DNA from: Hominiventricola aquisgranensis
GTDB lineage: Bacteria; Bacillota; Clostridia; Lachnospirales; Lachnospiraceae
Direction: 5' to 3'
Length of the DNA: 64,000 nt
Assembly (NCBI RefSeq): GCF_040096225.1
Contig: NZ_JBBMFC010000005.1
Coordinates: 1 to 64,000 of the forward strand
The notes under the pieces were generated by a model. That model made no database searches. It worked only from the letters and a program-made list of their open reading frames with translations, and was not told where the DNA came from. Of this stretch, positions 26,237-35,418 are shown in pieces. Position numbers and translations under genes: made by a program. Position 1 is the first letter of the stretch, and every line of letters starts with the position of its first letter.

Positions 26237-27817
26237 TTAGCGTCCAAACTCGGAAAGAATCAGTCCTTCGTTGCGGTCCAGCGTCATGCCGATGCTCCAG
26301 CTGTTGACCCACAGAAGCAATGGTCTTCCCTTCAGATCACGGATCTTCTTCATGTCGGAGGTACCGCTGATCTTGTCCATATCGATCTGCTCATTTTCGA
26401 TCCAGCGGATGTGCTCATAAGGCAGATTTTCCAGACGGATCTCCACATTATATTCATTTTCCAGACGGTATTTCAACACATCGAACTGCAGAACACCTAC
26501 CACACCTACAATGATCTCTTCCATACCGGTATTGTACTCCTGGAAGATCTGGATTGCACCTTCTTGGGCGATCTGCTCGATACCTTTGACGAACTGCTTT
26601 CTCTTCATGGTATCGATCTGACGGACTCTTGCAAAATGCTCCGGTGCGAAGGTTGGGATACCTTCATACTGTACCTTATGATTTGGCATACAGACCGTGT
26701 CTCCGATGGAGAAAATGCCCGGATCGAACAATCCGATAATATCTCCTGCATAAGCCTCATCCACGATCTTACGATCCTGCGCCATCATCTGCTGCGGCTG
26801 GGACAGACGGATCTTCTTGCCATCCTGCACATGAAGCACTTCCATGCCTGCCTCAAACTTACCGGAACAGATTCTCATAAATGCAATACGGTCGCGGTGT
26901 GCTTTATTCATATTTGCCTGGATCTTAAAGATGAATCCAGAGAAGGAATCCTCCATAGGATCGACCATGCCCACATCTGCTTTTCTCGGAAGCGGGGAGG
27001 TGGTCATCTTCAGGAAATGCTTCAGGAAGATCTCCACACCGAAGTTGGTCAGGGCGGATCCGAAGAATACCGGTGACAGTTCTCCTTTGTCTACCATCTC
27101 CTGATCAAATTCTGCGCTGGCTCCATCCAGAAGATCAATCTCGTCCATGAGCTTTTCCTTCTGGCCTTCCAGCAGCACGCCGTCGGCCTCGTCCATGGAA
27201 AGTACCAGGTCTTCACCTTCCTTGGTACCCTTCTCCGTATCGGAGAACACATGGATCTTCTGGCTCTCACGGTCATAGACTCCCTTGAATTCCTTACCGG
27301 AACCGATGGGCCAGTTGATCGGACATGTTGCGATTCCCAGCTCTTTTTCAATATCATCCAGCAATTCAAAGGTATCCATGGCATCACGGTCCATCTTGTT
27401 GATAAAGGTAAAGATCGGGATATGTCTCATGACACAGACCTTGAACAGCTTTCTGGTCTGTGCCTCCACACCTTTGGATCCATCGATAACCATCACGGCA
27501 GAATCAGCCGCCATCAGAGTACGGTAGGTATCCTCAGAGAAATCCTGGTGTCCCGGAGTATCCAGAATGTTGATACAGTAGTTGTCATAGTTGAACTGCA
27601 GAACAGAAGAGGTTACAGAAATACCTCTCTCCTTCTCGATCTCCATCCAGTCAGACACTGCATGTCTTGCGGTTGCTTTTCCTTTTACAGAACCAGCCAG
27701 ATTGATGGCTCCTCCATATAATAAGAACTTCTCCGTCAGGGTTGTCTTACCCGCATCCGGATGCGAAATGATCGCAAATGTTCTCCTCTTTTCAATCTCT
27801 TTTCTTATATCTGCCAC
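26237..27817 (-). CDS. prfC: peptide chain release factor 3
   Basis: A 526-residue GTPase that recycles RF1/RF2 from the ribosome. G1 ISHPDAGKTTLTE, G3 DTPGHQDFS, G4 FINKMDR; the RF3-specific insert and C-terminal domain are complete. GTG at 27817 is the start, with GAGGAGG seven to eight bases upstream. Monocistronic by its own promoter (27863-27891). Confidence 0.96.
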   Translation of the reverse strand: MADIRKEIEKRRTFAIISHPDAGKTTLTEKFLLYGGAINLAGSVKGKATARHAVSDWMEIEKERGISVTSSVLQFNYDNYCINILDTPGHQDFSEDTYRTLMAADSAVMVIDGSKGVEAQTRKLFKVCVMRHIPIFTFINKMDRDAMDTFELLDDIEKELGIATCPINWPIGSGKEFKGVYDRESQKIHVFSDTEKGTKEGEDLVLSMDEADGVLLEGQKEKLMDEIDLLDGASAEFDQEMVDKGELSPVFFGSALTNFGVEIFLKHFLKMTTSPLPRKADVGMVDPMEDSFSGFIFKIQANMNKAHRDRIAFMRICSGKFEAGMEVLHVQDGKKIRLSQPQQMMAQDRKIVDEAYAGDIIGLFDPGIFSIGDTVCMPNHKVQYEGIPTFAPEHFARVRQIDTMKRKQFVKGIEQIAQEGAIQIFQEYNTGMEEIIVGVVGVLQFDVLKYRLENEYNVEIRLENLPYEHIRWIENEQIDMDKISGTSDMKKIRDLKGRPLLLWVNSWSIGMTLDRNEGLILSEFGR

Positions 27818-27862
27818 GATAGTTCCTCCTCATCGCATCTACATCTTTGCATATTCCGTTTT

Positions 27863-27891
27863 AGTATAGGGCAAAGAGAGGTAGGTGTCAA
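27863..27891 (-). promoter_or_regulatory. prfC promoter
   Basis: TTGACA (27891-27886), 17-bp spacer, TATACT (27868-27863). Confidence 0.82.
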
Positions 27892-28025
27892 GGTGGGAAT
27901 TTATCTGCTGAAGCTGTCCCCATGAAGCTGATCTTAGATAAAAATAAGTAAGAAAGAGGAATCTATTTTCGTCACAATTTCAATTAACTTCACATTTTTT
28001 TAAGAATTCTTAGGATTTCCTGCTA

Positions 28026-28054
28026 TTGTTTTCTTTTTTAGCATATGCTATGAT
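28026..28054 (+). promoter_or_regulatory. promoter of PAP2 gene
   Basis: TTGTTT (28026-28031), 17-bp spacer, TATGAT (28049-28054). The rest of 27892-28025 shows no gene or strong structure. Confidence 0.65.
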
Positions 28055-28113
28055 ACCGAAAAACAGGAATAATGACTGATGTTGCGTATTTTGCAAGACG
28101 CAGGAGGTTTCAT

Positions 28114-28848
28114 ATGCTTGCACGATTCAAAGGATTGAAAGAGAAATATCCGTATTATTGGGTCTCTCTCTATTTTGTATTTTATATGATCTGGTTCGCA
28201 TGGGTAGAAAGCCGGGCCAATCTCCCCTATCATGTGATCCATTTTTCACTGGATGATTACATTCCGTTCTACGAATATTTTGTAATTCCATATATATTAT
28301 GGTTTGGCTATATCGCAGTGGTATATCTGTGGCTGTTCTTTCACGACAAGTCCGCATTTTTTAAATACATTGCGGTAATCTATACGGGAATGACACTGTT
28401 TCTGATCATTTCCACCATTTATCCCAATGGACACCTGCTGCGGCCGACAGAATTTTCCAGAAACAACATTTTTATCCGGCTGGTGTGCTTCATCTACTGG
28501 GCAGATACTTCCACAAATATTCTTCCAAGCATTCATGTGTTCAATTCCATCGCCGCACATGTGGCAGTCATGAATGCACCGGAACTGAGAAATAAAAAGT
28601 GGACAGTCCGCGGATCGCTGATTTTATGCGTATCCATCATTCTGTCCACCATGTTCATCAAGCAGCACTCCTGCATAGATGTGATGCTCGGTATCCTGCT
28701 CGGTATTCTTATGAATTATGCAGTGTACCGTACCTCGTTCCTAGTTAAAGCCCATGACTTTATTGGCAAGCTTGTACGCGAGAACCGAGACCTTTCTCCC
28801 TCCCTTTCCAGGGATGTTCATAGCACGGCCAAAGATGCCGAAATATAA
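28114..28848 (+). CDS. PAP2 superfamily membrane phosphatase
   Basis: A 244-residue polytopic membrane protein with the PAP2/inositol-phosphorylceramide-synthase-like arrangement. The phosphatase motif is split as usual: NILPSIHVFNS (about residues 140-150) and IKQHSCIDVMLGILLG (about 185-200) with the active-site histidines. Predicted to dephosphorylate lipid phosphates such as phosphatidate or undecaprenyl pyrophosphate. Start ATG 28114 has CAGGAGG six bases upstream. Its last 36 codons overlap, antiparallel, the 3' end of the GT2 gene at 28741-29760. Confidence 0.86.
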   Translation: MLARFKGLKEKYPYYWVSLYFVFYMIWFAWVESRANLPYHVIHFSLDDYIPFYEYFVIPYILWFGYIAVVYLWLFFHDKSAFFKYIAVIYTGMTLFLIISTIYPNGHLLRPTEFSRNNIFIRLVCFIYWADTSTNILPSIHVFNSIAAHVAVMNAPELRNKKWTVRGSLILCVSIILSTMFIKQHSCIDVMLGILLGILMNYAVYRTSFLVKAHDFIGKLVRENRDLSPSLSRDVHSTAKDAEI

Positions 28849-29760
28849 TTTGTAATAAAGACCTGCGTCCTTCTTCTTGAGGTACTGCCACAGGTCTTTT
28901 TTCTTGTCCAGACTTTCCTGTGTTCCTGAACGGATCAGCATGATAGAAGAAACGGTCATCATAATATCCAGATAACTGGTCATATATTTTCTAAGCTTCG
29001 GATTCTGGATTGTGCGAAGGTCATACTGATCGATCATGATCTTGTTGACCTTGATCTGCTGATCCACACGTCCGATCATCACCTGTTCATTGACAGACTG
29101 ATCTGATCTTCCGATGAAGTAGTGATACAGATCCAGATCCATATAGTACAGATTTTTCACATAGGGCAGTGGATAATAAACGAAAATGTTATCCACATAG
29201 AAGGTATGCTGCGGCAGCTCCAGTCCACAGTTTTTCAACATCTGTGTGCGGTAAATGACGGAGTGCATCAGAATATACTGTCCCAGATGAAAATGCTTTG
29301 CATCCTTCCAGGTAAACACCTGATCCTGAGGAAATACATTTGCATAACGGATCGCCTTCTTATGTTTTGCGCCCTGCTTATCGTAAATGTAATTGCAGAG
29401 CATCATATCTACATTCTGTCCCTCTCTTACCAGTTCAGCAAGTTTATCCAGCACCTTCGGATAATTTTCCTTGTCCAGCCAGTCATCACTGTCTACAACC
29501 TTGAAATAAAGGCCGGTTGCATGTTTCAGACCGGTGTTGACCGCCTGACCATGTCCTCCATTTTCCTGATGGACTGCCTTAACGATTCCCGGATATTTTG
29601 CTGCATACTCATCAGCAATCTCAGCCGTACGGTCTTTGGTAGATCCATCATCTACAATGATGATCTCCACTTCGTCTCCGCCCGGAAGCAGGGATTCGAT
29701 ACAGTTTCTCATATATCCTTCTGAATTATAACAGGGGACTGCGATTGACAAAAGCTTCAT
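28741..29760 (-). CDS. glycosyltransferase family 2
   Basis: A 339-residue GT-A fold transferase. Start motif SIAVPCYNSEGYMRNCIESL, VDDGSTKDRT for nucleotide binding, and KVVDSDDWLDKENY with the DxD metal site. No membrane segments are evident. It follows glf by a single base, so it likely adds a sugar (perhaps galactofuranose) to a surface glycan; acceptor unknown. Its final 108 bases overlap the convergent PAP2 gene. Confidence 0.9.
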   Translation of the reverse strand: MKLLSIAVPCYNSEGYMRNCIESLLPGGDEVEIIIVDDGSTKDRTAEIADEYAAKYPGIVKAVHQENGGHGQAVNTGLKHATGLYFKVVDSDDWLDKENYPKVLDKLAELVREGQNVDMMLCNYIYDKQGAKHKKAIRYANVFPQDQVFTWKDAKHFHLGQYILMHSVIYRTQMLKNCGLELPQHTFYVDNIFVYYPLPYVKNLYYMDLDLYHYFIGRSDQSVNEQVMIGRVDQQIKVNKIMIDQYDLRTIQNPKLRKYMTSYLDIMMTVSSIMLIRSGTQESLDKKKDLWQYLKKKDAGLYYKLYFGIFGRAMNIPGKGGRKVSVLAYKLANKVMGFN

Positions 29761-29761
29761 A

Positions 29762-30916
29762 TTACACCTCTTTATCCTTTTTTATCTTGTCTGTCAGTTC
29801 CAGTGCTTTGAGCACCATAGCATCAATATTATAATATTTATATTCTGCAAGCCGGCCAAGCAGCCATACATTCGGGATATGCTCCACCAGCCCGCGGTAC
29901 TGCTCATACAGCTTCTGGTTTGCCTCATTTGCAATGGAATAATACGGGATCTCACCCTCTGCTCCTGTATATGCAAACGGGTACTCTTTCACGATCGTAG
30001 TGCCCTCTGCCTTCTGTCCGGTCAGATATTTGAACTCGGTAATACGGGTGAAATCTTCACTGACCGTATAATTTACCACACTGTGTCCCTGATAATCCGG
30101 CTTGTCATAATATTCAAAATCGAACCGCAGGGAACGGTACGGCAGCCGTCCGAAGCGGCAGTCAAACAGTTCATCCAGCGGACCTGTATAGATCACATCA
30201 CCGGTAAATGCCTGTCCGTCAAGAGATACGCTTCCTTCTGAAAATGTCACACGGCTTCTGGCATCCACACCGGTCTCCACAGTGATATTCTCATGATCCA
30301 GCATTTTTTCAAACATCAGTGTATATCCATGAAGAGGCATGCCCTGCCACGGTTCCTGGAAATACCGGTTGTCATGGGAGATCAGCACCGGCACACGGCC
30401 TGTCACAGCCGGATCGATCTGCTCCGGCGTCTGTCCCCACTGCTTCATAGTATAATGAAGAAAAATATTTTCATAAACATAGTCAGCGATCTCACGGATC
30501 TCAGGGTCTTCATGCTCCCGAAGCTTCAGGATCGGCACACGGCTCTCCAGTCCAAATGCATCGATGAGCTTCTTCTCCAGTGCATCCGCTTTCTCCTGCT
30601 CATATACCATATGAAGGGTGTTCAGGTTGAAGGGCACCGGGATCAGCTTGCCATGGACATTTGCCACAACCTCATGTCCAAATGCATACCAGTCCGTAAA
30701 ACGCGAGAGATAGTCATACGCTTTCTGCTCCTTTGTATGGAAAATGTGCGGTCCATACTTGTGGATCAGGATTCCATGTTCATCCTTCTCGTCATAGCAG
30801 TTGCCGCCGATATGGTCTCTCTGCTCCAGTACCAGCACCTTTCTTCCAGATTCTGCCAGATCCCTGGCTGCCACACAGCCAGCCACACCGGCACCAATGA
30901 TCACACTATCAAACAT
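29762..30916 (-). CDS. glf: UDP-galactopyranose mutase
   Basis: A 384-residue flavoenzyme converting UDP-galactopyranose to UDP-galactofuranose. The N-terminal FAD motif is VIIGAGVAGCVAARDLA, then HIGGNCYDE. The family signature appears as KYGPHIFHT, the mid domain has NTLHMVYEQEK, and the C-terminus LLGRLAEYKYYNIDAMV contacts FAD. It implies galactofuranose in a surface polymer, together with the adjacent GT2. Confidence 0.95.
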   Translation of the reverse strand: MFDSVIIGAGVAGCVAARDLAESGRKVLVLEQRDHIGGNCYDEKDEHGILIHKYGPHIFHTKEQKAYDYLSRFTDWYAFGHEVVANVHGKLIPVPFNLNTLHMVYEQEKADALEKKLIDAFGLESRVPILKLREHEDPEIREIADYVYENIFLHYTMKQWGQTPEQIDPAVTGRVPVLISHDNRYFQEPWQGMPLHGYTLMFEKMLDHENITVETGVDARSRVTFSEGSVSLDGQAFTGDVIYTGPLDELFDCRFGRLPYRSLRFDFEYYDKPDYQGHSVVNYTVSEDFTRITEFKYLTGQKAEGTTIVKEYPFAYTGAEGEIPYYSIANEANQKLYEQYRGLVEHIPNVWLLGRLAEYKYYNIDAMVLKALELTDKIKKDKEV

Positions 30917-30919
30917 ATC

Positions 30920-31999
30920 CTACTTACCTTCCTTGTACTTTTCCTGTCCCAGAGAAATGTTAAGATACTCTGCATATGCGGCAAATGCGGCAGGAATCGG
31001 ATAATGCTCCTCCGTCTCCTTCACATCCACAAACAGCAGCCCTTCCTGGTCCATGTTTTCTGTCTCTTCCAGACTGATCGCATAACCGGTCATGTGCCAT
31101 TCCACATGGCTGAAAATATGCTTTGCTCCCGTTAAAGGCAGAATACGAAGCGGCGCATATCCCCATGCCTTCACCTGGGCAAGAACTTCTTCCTCACTTA
31201 AATGTCCCTCTAATCCTGGCAGTTCGTATAAGCCTGCCAGCAGTCCTTTGGACGGACGCTTGCGGATACCGACCCGGTCTCCTTCCTTCAGGATCAGGAT
31301 CGTCCGGTCTTCGATTCTACGCTCTCTTTTCACCTTTTTCTTCGGAAGTTCATCCACGATTCCCTTCTTATATGCCTCACACAAAAATGCCAGCGGACAG
31401 ATCTCACATTTTGCCTTTCCATTAGGCACACACACGATGGCTCCGATCTCGATCAGGGCCTGATTAAAATCTCCTGCCCGATCTGCCGGAATGATCTTCT
31501 TCACTTCTGCTTCCATGGCAGTCTTTACCGACTGCTTCAGCACATCCTCATAGCTGGCTGTCACACGGGACAACACTCGTAATACATTCCCGTCCACCGC
31601 AGGCATGGGTATGCCAAATGCAATAGAGCTGACTGCTCCTGCTGTGTAATGTCCCAGCCCCGGCAGGCTTAAAAGCTTCTCATAGTCCGCCGGAAAATCG
31701 CCGCCATATTCGGACACGATCACCCTGGCTGCTTTCTGCATGTTGCGGACCCGGTTATAATATCCAAGTCCTTCCCACAGCTTCAGAAGCTCGTCCTCCG
31801 GTGCCTCTGAGAGTGCCTGCACATCCGGCAGTGCTTTGATGAACCGCTCAAAAAATGGTTTGACCGCTTCTACGCGTGTCTGCTGTAGCATGATCTCAGA
31901 TACCCACACCCGATAGGCTGCAGTATCTTCTCTCCACGGAAGCACCCGCGCATGCTTATCATACCATGAAAGGAGCGGCGTTACAATCTGTTCAAGCAC
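30920..31999 (-). CDS. mutY: A/G-specific adenine glycosylase
   Basis: A 359-residue base-excision enzyme removing A opposite 8-oxoG. The HhH-GPD domain holds AAYRVWVSEIMLQQTRVEAV and LPGLGHYTAGAVSS followed by AVDGNVLRVLSR with the catalytic Asp. The iron-sulphur loop is C-x7-C-x2-C-x5-C (CVPNGKAKCEICPLAFLC). A NUDIX-like C-terminal domain recognises 8-oxoG. GTG start with GGAG upstream. It is followed after 3 bases by glf, an unrelated function in the same transcript. Confidence 0.95.
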   Translation of the reverse strand: MLEQIVTPLLSWYDKHARVLPWREDTAAYRVWVSEIMLQQTRVEAVKPFFERFIKALPDVQALSEAPEDELLKLWEGLGYYNRVRNMQKAARVIVSEYGGDFPADYEKLLSLPGLGHYTAGAVSSIAFGIPMPAVDGNVLRVLSRVTASYEDVLKQSVKTAMEAEVKKIIPADRAGDFNQALIEIGAIVCVPNGKAKCEICPLAFLCEAYKKGIVDELPKKKVKRERRIEDRTILILKEGDRVGIRKRPSKGLLAGLYELPGLEGHLSEEEVLAQVKAWGYAPLRILPLTGAKHIFSHVEWHMTGYAISLEETENMDQEGLLFVDVKETEEHYPIPAAFAAYAEYLNISLGQEKYKEGK

Positions 32000-32060
32000 G
32001 ATATCTACTCCTTAACTTCTTAAGTTTTCTAAAGATGACTATTCTAATGGGTTATGAATA

Positions 32061-32798
32061 CTACAGCCGAACCTCCACCATCTGATCTGCTCTGATGGAT
32101 TCCGGCGTCACCTGACAATCCACTGCCAGCACCTGCACGCCTGCTTTTTCTGCCCTTCGGAGTGCTTCTCCAAATGCTGGATGTGTCCGGTCGTTGGGTT
32201 CCAGATAACGGATTCCTTTCATCTGGATTACAAATAAGATCCCTGCCTCATAGCCATCTTCCATGCAATGGATCAGTTCCTCCACATGCTTCACACCCCG
32301 TTCGGTCGGTGCATCGGGAAATCTTGCAACTCCGTCTTCCTCCAGAGTCACACCCTTAACTTCCAGAAACAGACGATGTTCTCCCTGCTCCAGATAAAAG
32401 TCAAACCGGGAATTGCCGTATCGGGTCTCTGGACGGATTGATGTGGTCATGTCGTAGCATTCTAATACATCTGCTGCCCATCCTTTAACAGCTGATGCCT
32501 GTCCGGCACGCACCAGACCGCCGCCTCGGATCCATTCTTCTGCGACTCTGTTCGGTATCTGGGAATCCATATTGATGATGGTTCCTGCCTTATCCACAGC
32601 GATCAGATCCAGTGCCGTCTTACGATTCGGGTTTTCATTTCGCTGCGCCCAGATCCTTGCCTCGGGTACCAGAAGTTCCCGGCAGCGCCCCGTATTTTTT
32701 ACGTGACAGATCTCAATCCCCCGGGAAGTTTCCACCTGTGCTATGAACCGATTAGGTCTTGATTTAAATATTGCTTCTTCTATTCTCTCGTAAATCAT
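32061..32798 (-). CDS. sfsA: SfsA family DNA/RNA nuclease-like protein
   Basis: A 245-residue SfsA family protein (sugar fermentation stimulation protein), with an OB-like N-terminal part (RPNRFIAQVETSRGIEICHV) and a PD-(D/E)XK-like core (NSRFDFYLEQGEHRLFLEVK). The role is uncertain; nuclease or DNA-binding activity has been proposed. I take ATG at 32798 as start: it has no ribosome binding site, but a promoter lies so close (32805-32834) that transcription should begin at or next to the A of the ATG. Confidence 0.92.
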   Translation of the reverse strand: MIYERIEEAIFKSRPNRFIAQVETSRGIEICHVKNTGRCRELLVPEARIWAQRNENPNRKTALDLIAVDKAGTIINMDSQIPNRVAEEWIRGGGLVRAGQASAVKGWAADVLECYDMTTSIRPETRYGNSRFDFYLEQGEHRLFLEVKGVTLEEDGVARFPDAPTERGVKHVEELIHCMEDGYEAGILFVIQMKGIRYLEPNDRTHPAFGEALRRAEKAGVQVLAVDCQVTPESIRADQMVEVRL

Positions 32799-32804
32799 GG
32801 AGTT

Positions 32805-32834
32805 AGTATAGCACAAATGCTTGATTTCTCTCAA
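32805..32834 (-). promoter_or_regulatory. sfsA promoter, leaderless arrangement
   Basis: TTGAGA (32834-32829), 18-bp spacer, TATACT (32810-32805), then six bases to the ATG. It predicts a leaderless sfsA mRNA. Confidence 0.6.
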
Positions 32835-32845
32835 TGTTTTTATTA

Positions 32846-33020
32846 GAATGATGCAAGGGTCGAAAGCCGGAAACCACGCTGCGCTTGCGCATAAGTGGTT
32901 TTATGGCTTAGCGACCCGCTCCGACATGAGGATAACAGTGGGGCGTATGCCACACGATATCCGAATGACGGGCAGGATTGCGAGAGTGCGTAGCACGTAG
33001 CAATCCGTAATGCATCATTC
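32846..33020. repeat. 175-bp three-armed palindromic element
   Basis: The element is closed by perfect 10-bp ends GAATGATGCA (32846-32855) and TGCATCATTC (33011-33020). Arm 1 (32857-32917) nests GGGTCG/CGACCC, AGCC/GGCT, AACCAC/GTGGTT and GCGC/GCGC. Arm 2 (32930-32962) nests GGATA/TATCC and GTGG/CCAC. Arm 3 (32975-33006) is GGATTGC/GCAATCC with an inner GTGC/GCAC. No open frame. It separates sfsA and the HAD gene and may be a MITE-like repeat or the 5' leader of the HAD transcript. Same plan as 17092-17238 but different sequence. Confidence 0.68.
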
Positions 33021-33059
33021 AAACTCGATAATTACTATTAGAAGGTAAAGGAGAACATT

Positions 33060-33689
33060 ATGAAAACTGATGGAATTATTTTAGATATAGACGGAACCCT
33101 GTGGGATTCCACACCGATCGTGGCAAAAGCCTGGAATGAAGTCATTGCCCAAAGAAAAGATGTGCCAGTCCGTCTGACCGCCAAACAGCTGACCGGTCTC
33201 TTCGGCCGCACATTGGAGGTGATCGCAGATATGGTCTTCCCCTTTTTAGAAAAAGAAGATCGTTATACCCTTATCAATGCCTGTTGCGACCGGGAACATG
33301 AACTGCTCTACGAATGCGACGATGACATTCTCTATCCCGGTGTAGCTGACACCATCCGTTCCCTGTCCGCAAAAGTGCCTCTGTTTATCGTAAGCAACTG
33401 CCAGAGCGGATATATTGAGCTGTTTCTTAAAAAGACCGATCTTGGTTCCTTCATCACAGACTTTGAGTGTGCAGGAAATACCGGACATCCCAAGGGATAC
33501 AATATCCGCTTAATCGCAGACAGAAATCATCTGGAACATCCGGTCTATGTGGGCGATATCGACGGAGACCGCGTGGCATCCGAAGAAGCTGGCGTTCCAT
33601 TCTGTCATGCCTCTTACGGATTCGGTGAAGTCGATCACGCAGATTATGTGATCAAAAATTTTTCTGAATTAAAAAGCATATTTGAATAA
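33060..33689 (+). CDS. HAD family hydrolase (phosphoglycolate phosphatase-like)
   Basis: A 209-residue haloacid dehalogenase phosphatase. Motif I is DIDGTLWDST, motif II FIVSNCQSGY, motif III the Lys in TGHPKGYNI, motif IV VGDIDGDRVASEEAG (the usual second Asp of GDxxxD shifted to GDIDGD). An alpha-helical cap of the C1 type spans about residues 18-90. Substrate is unknown. AAAGGAG precedes the ATG. A terminator follows at 33702-33762. Confidence 0.9.
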   Translation: MKTDGIILDIDGTLWDSTPIVAKAWNEVIAQRKDVPVRLTAKQLTGLFGRTLEVIADMVFPFLEKEDRYTLINACCDREHELLYECDDDILYPGVADTIRSLSAKVPLFIVSNCQSGYIELFLKKTDLGSFITDFECAGNTGHPKGYNIRLIADRNHLEHPVYVGDIDGDRVASEEAGVPFCHASYGFGEVDHADYVIKNFSELKSIFE

Positions 33690-33701
33690 AACTCAATACA
33701 T

Positions 33702-33762
33702 GAATCATCAGTGTAAAATACTATAAAACTTCTATTTTACATTGATGATTCTTCTTTTTTTT
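33702..33762 (+). terminator. terminator of HAD gene, built into the end of the convergent ATPase gene
   Basis: A 19-bp stem with a single mismatch (GAATCATCA at 33702 onward with TGATGATTC ending at 33751) is followed by a long T run. The right arm is also the last codons and stop of the AAA/PDDEXK gene on the other strand. Confidence 0.85.
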
Positions 33763-35340
33763 GTCATAACCAATTCCAACTGCAAGAATTCGACCCGTAT
33801 ATGGATCATCATCTCCAATCTTTCCCTTGAATTTTAAAGCATATCTTTTTTCTTTAATTTGTTGAATTGCTTCTTCTGGTGTATGATCTACCTTTAATTC
33901 CAAAATCATGCAATCTGCTTTCTTATCCTCTGGATAAAAAATAAAATCCACATATCCAATTCCTGCTTTTTCTTCCCGTTCAATACGATATTGATCCCTT
34001 GCCGACAAATAAACCAAATTTACGATTGCTGATAGCTCAGTCTCATGATTGTAAGATAAAATAGGAACTTCTGTATCATGAACATATCCAAGGATTTTTT
34101 CCATCGTTTTGGTATCTCCAGCCAATGTTGCTGCAAGCATCTTGTCTGATTCTTTCGCAAGTCGATATACATAACCCAAAGATGGCTCCTTTAGCAGCAT
34201 TTCATCAAATTTTTCCATCAACTCCCGGTTTGGTATGCTGACTTTTCCATCTCCATAACTCAAAAACCCATACACAACCATAGCAGAAAAAATTTCATCC
34301 TTGGTAGCCAGATTCATGGAAGTAGATGCATACTCCTGCACTTTTGCTGGTACAGCTTCTCCAGCTGCCATCAATGCAAGGTCATCTCTCACATCCGCCA
34401 CATTATGCTCAATATAATAGAAAATTTCATCATAAGGGCCTGCACTGGTCCAGTAATTTCCAAGATTATTAAACTGTAATGCAAATACAACAGACCTTGG
34501 ATTGTACACTCGTACTCCAGATTTCGTCTGATAACCATTGTACCACTGCCTTAAGCCATCTCTGGTAACACATGGCAATAATTTCTGCTGTTTGCAATTC
34601 TCGAGATATTTGTCAAAAAGCCTGTCAACTTCCTCATCCGTAAAGCCAAAATACTGGCTGAACATAGATTGATTGACCATAGTAAATTCCGCGAACATAT
34701 TCAGTTCAGATCCGCTGGAATACTTCGCAATTGGAAGAATACCTGTCATATAGGTGAACTGTACATAAGGTTGATCCTTAAGCAGTGTATTTAAAAAAGA
34801 AATATAACGGTGCTTATCCGTATCCGTAATATATTTCTTATGAAAAATACAATCCCACTCATCCAGCACAAAAATAAAACGATCCCCTGTCTGATTAAAA
34901 ATTCTGGTAAAATCTTCTGTAACAGAGCCTTTTTCCCTGAATACAATCTGTGAATATGCCTGATGCAGATCTTCTCTGAGCAGTTCCTTGATCGTATCAA
35001 TATATTCCTGATAGCTATCGCTGTCCTCATTATTTTTGCTGAAATCTATATAAATCATATTATAATGATTTAAGTTTTCTGCATAACCAGAAACTTCTGA
35101 AATATTCAATGAGTCAAAAATGTTTCCTGCCTCATTGCCTTTTCCGAAAAATGCTCCTATCATATTTGCCGCCATCGTTTTTCCAAATCGACGAGGTCTT
35201 GTAATACAGATGTGTGAATTTCCTGCAGCCACCATAGGAAACAATTCCTTCAAAAGCATGGTTTTATCCACAAAATACGGTTTCTTTATCTCACTTTTAT
35301 ATAAAGAAAATGCCGATGTACTATTCAAATAGAATCCCAT
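33721..35340 (-). CDS. AAA-ATPase-like protein with PD-(D/E)XK domain
   Basis: A 539-residue protein of the AAA-ATPase_like (PF09820) plus PDDEXK_9 (PF08011) family, abundant in gut Firmicutes and Bacteroidetes. ICITRPRRFGKTMAANM is the P-loop and FIFVLDEWD Walker B. The C-terminal nuclease-like fold has GYVDFIFYPEDKK and CMILELKVDHTPEE with the D...ExK residues. Function is unproven; links to mobile DNA or defence have been suggested. Start ATG 35340 has GGGGTG upstream. The gene is more AT-rich than its neighbours, which fits horizontal transfer. Confidence 0.88.
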   Translation of the reverse strand: MGFYLNSTSAFSLYKSEIKKPYFVDKTMLLKELFPMVAAGNSHICITRPRRFGKTMAANMIGAFFGKGNEAGNIFDSLNISEVSGYAENLNHYNMIYIDFSKNNEDSDSYQEYIDTIKELLREDLHQAYSQIVFREKGSVTEDFTRIFNQTGDRFIFVLDEWDCIFHKKYITDTDKHRYISFLNTLLKDQPYVQFTYMTGILPIAKYSSGSELNMFAEFTMVNQSMFSQYFGFTDEEVDRLFDKYLENCKQQKLLPCVTRDGLRQWYNGYQTKSGVRVYNPRSVVFALQFNNLGNYWTSAGPYDEIFYYIEHNVADVRDDLALMAAGEAVPAKVQEYASTSMNLATKDEIFSAMVVYGFLSYGDGKVSIPNRELMEKFDEMLLKEPSLGYVYRLAKESDKMLAATLAGDTKTMEKILGYVHDTEVPILSYNHETELSAIVNLVYLSARDQYRIEREEKAGIGYVDFIFYPEDKKADCMILELKVDHTPEEAIQQIKEKRYALKFKGKIGDDDPYTGRILAVGIGYDKKKKNHQCKIEVL

Positions 35341-35418
35341 GTTCACACACCCCGCTTTCATTTCTTCTATGATAACAAATGCCAGATAAAACCGTCAACT
35401 CTGATTTCTCCTACATTT

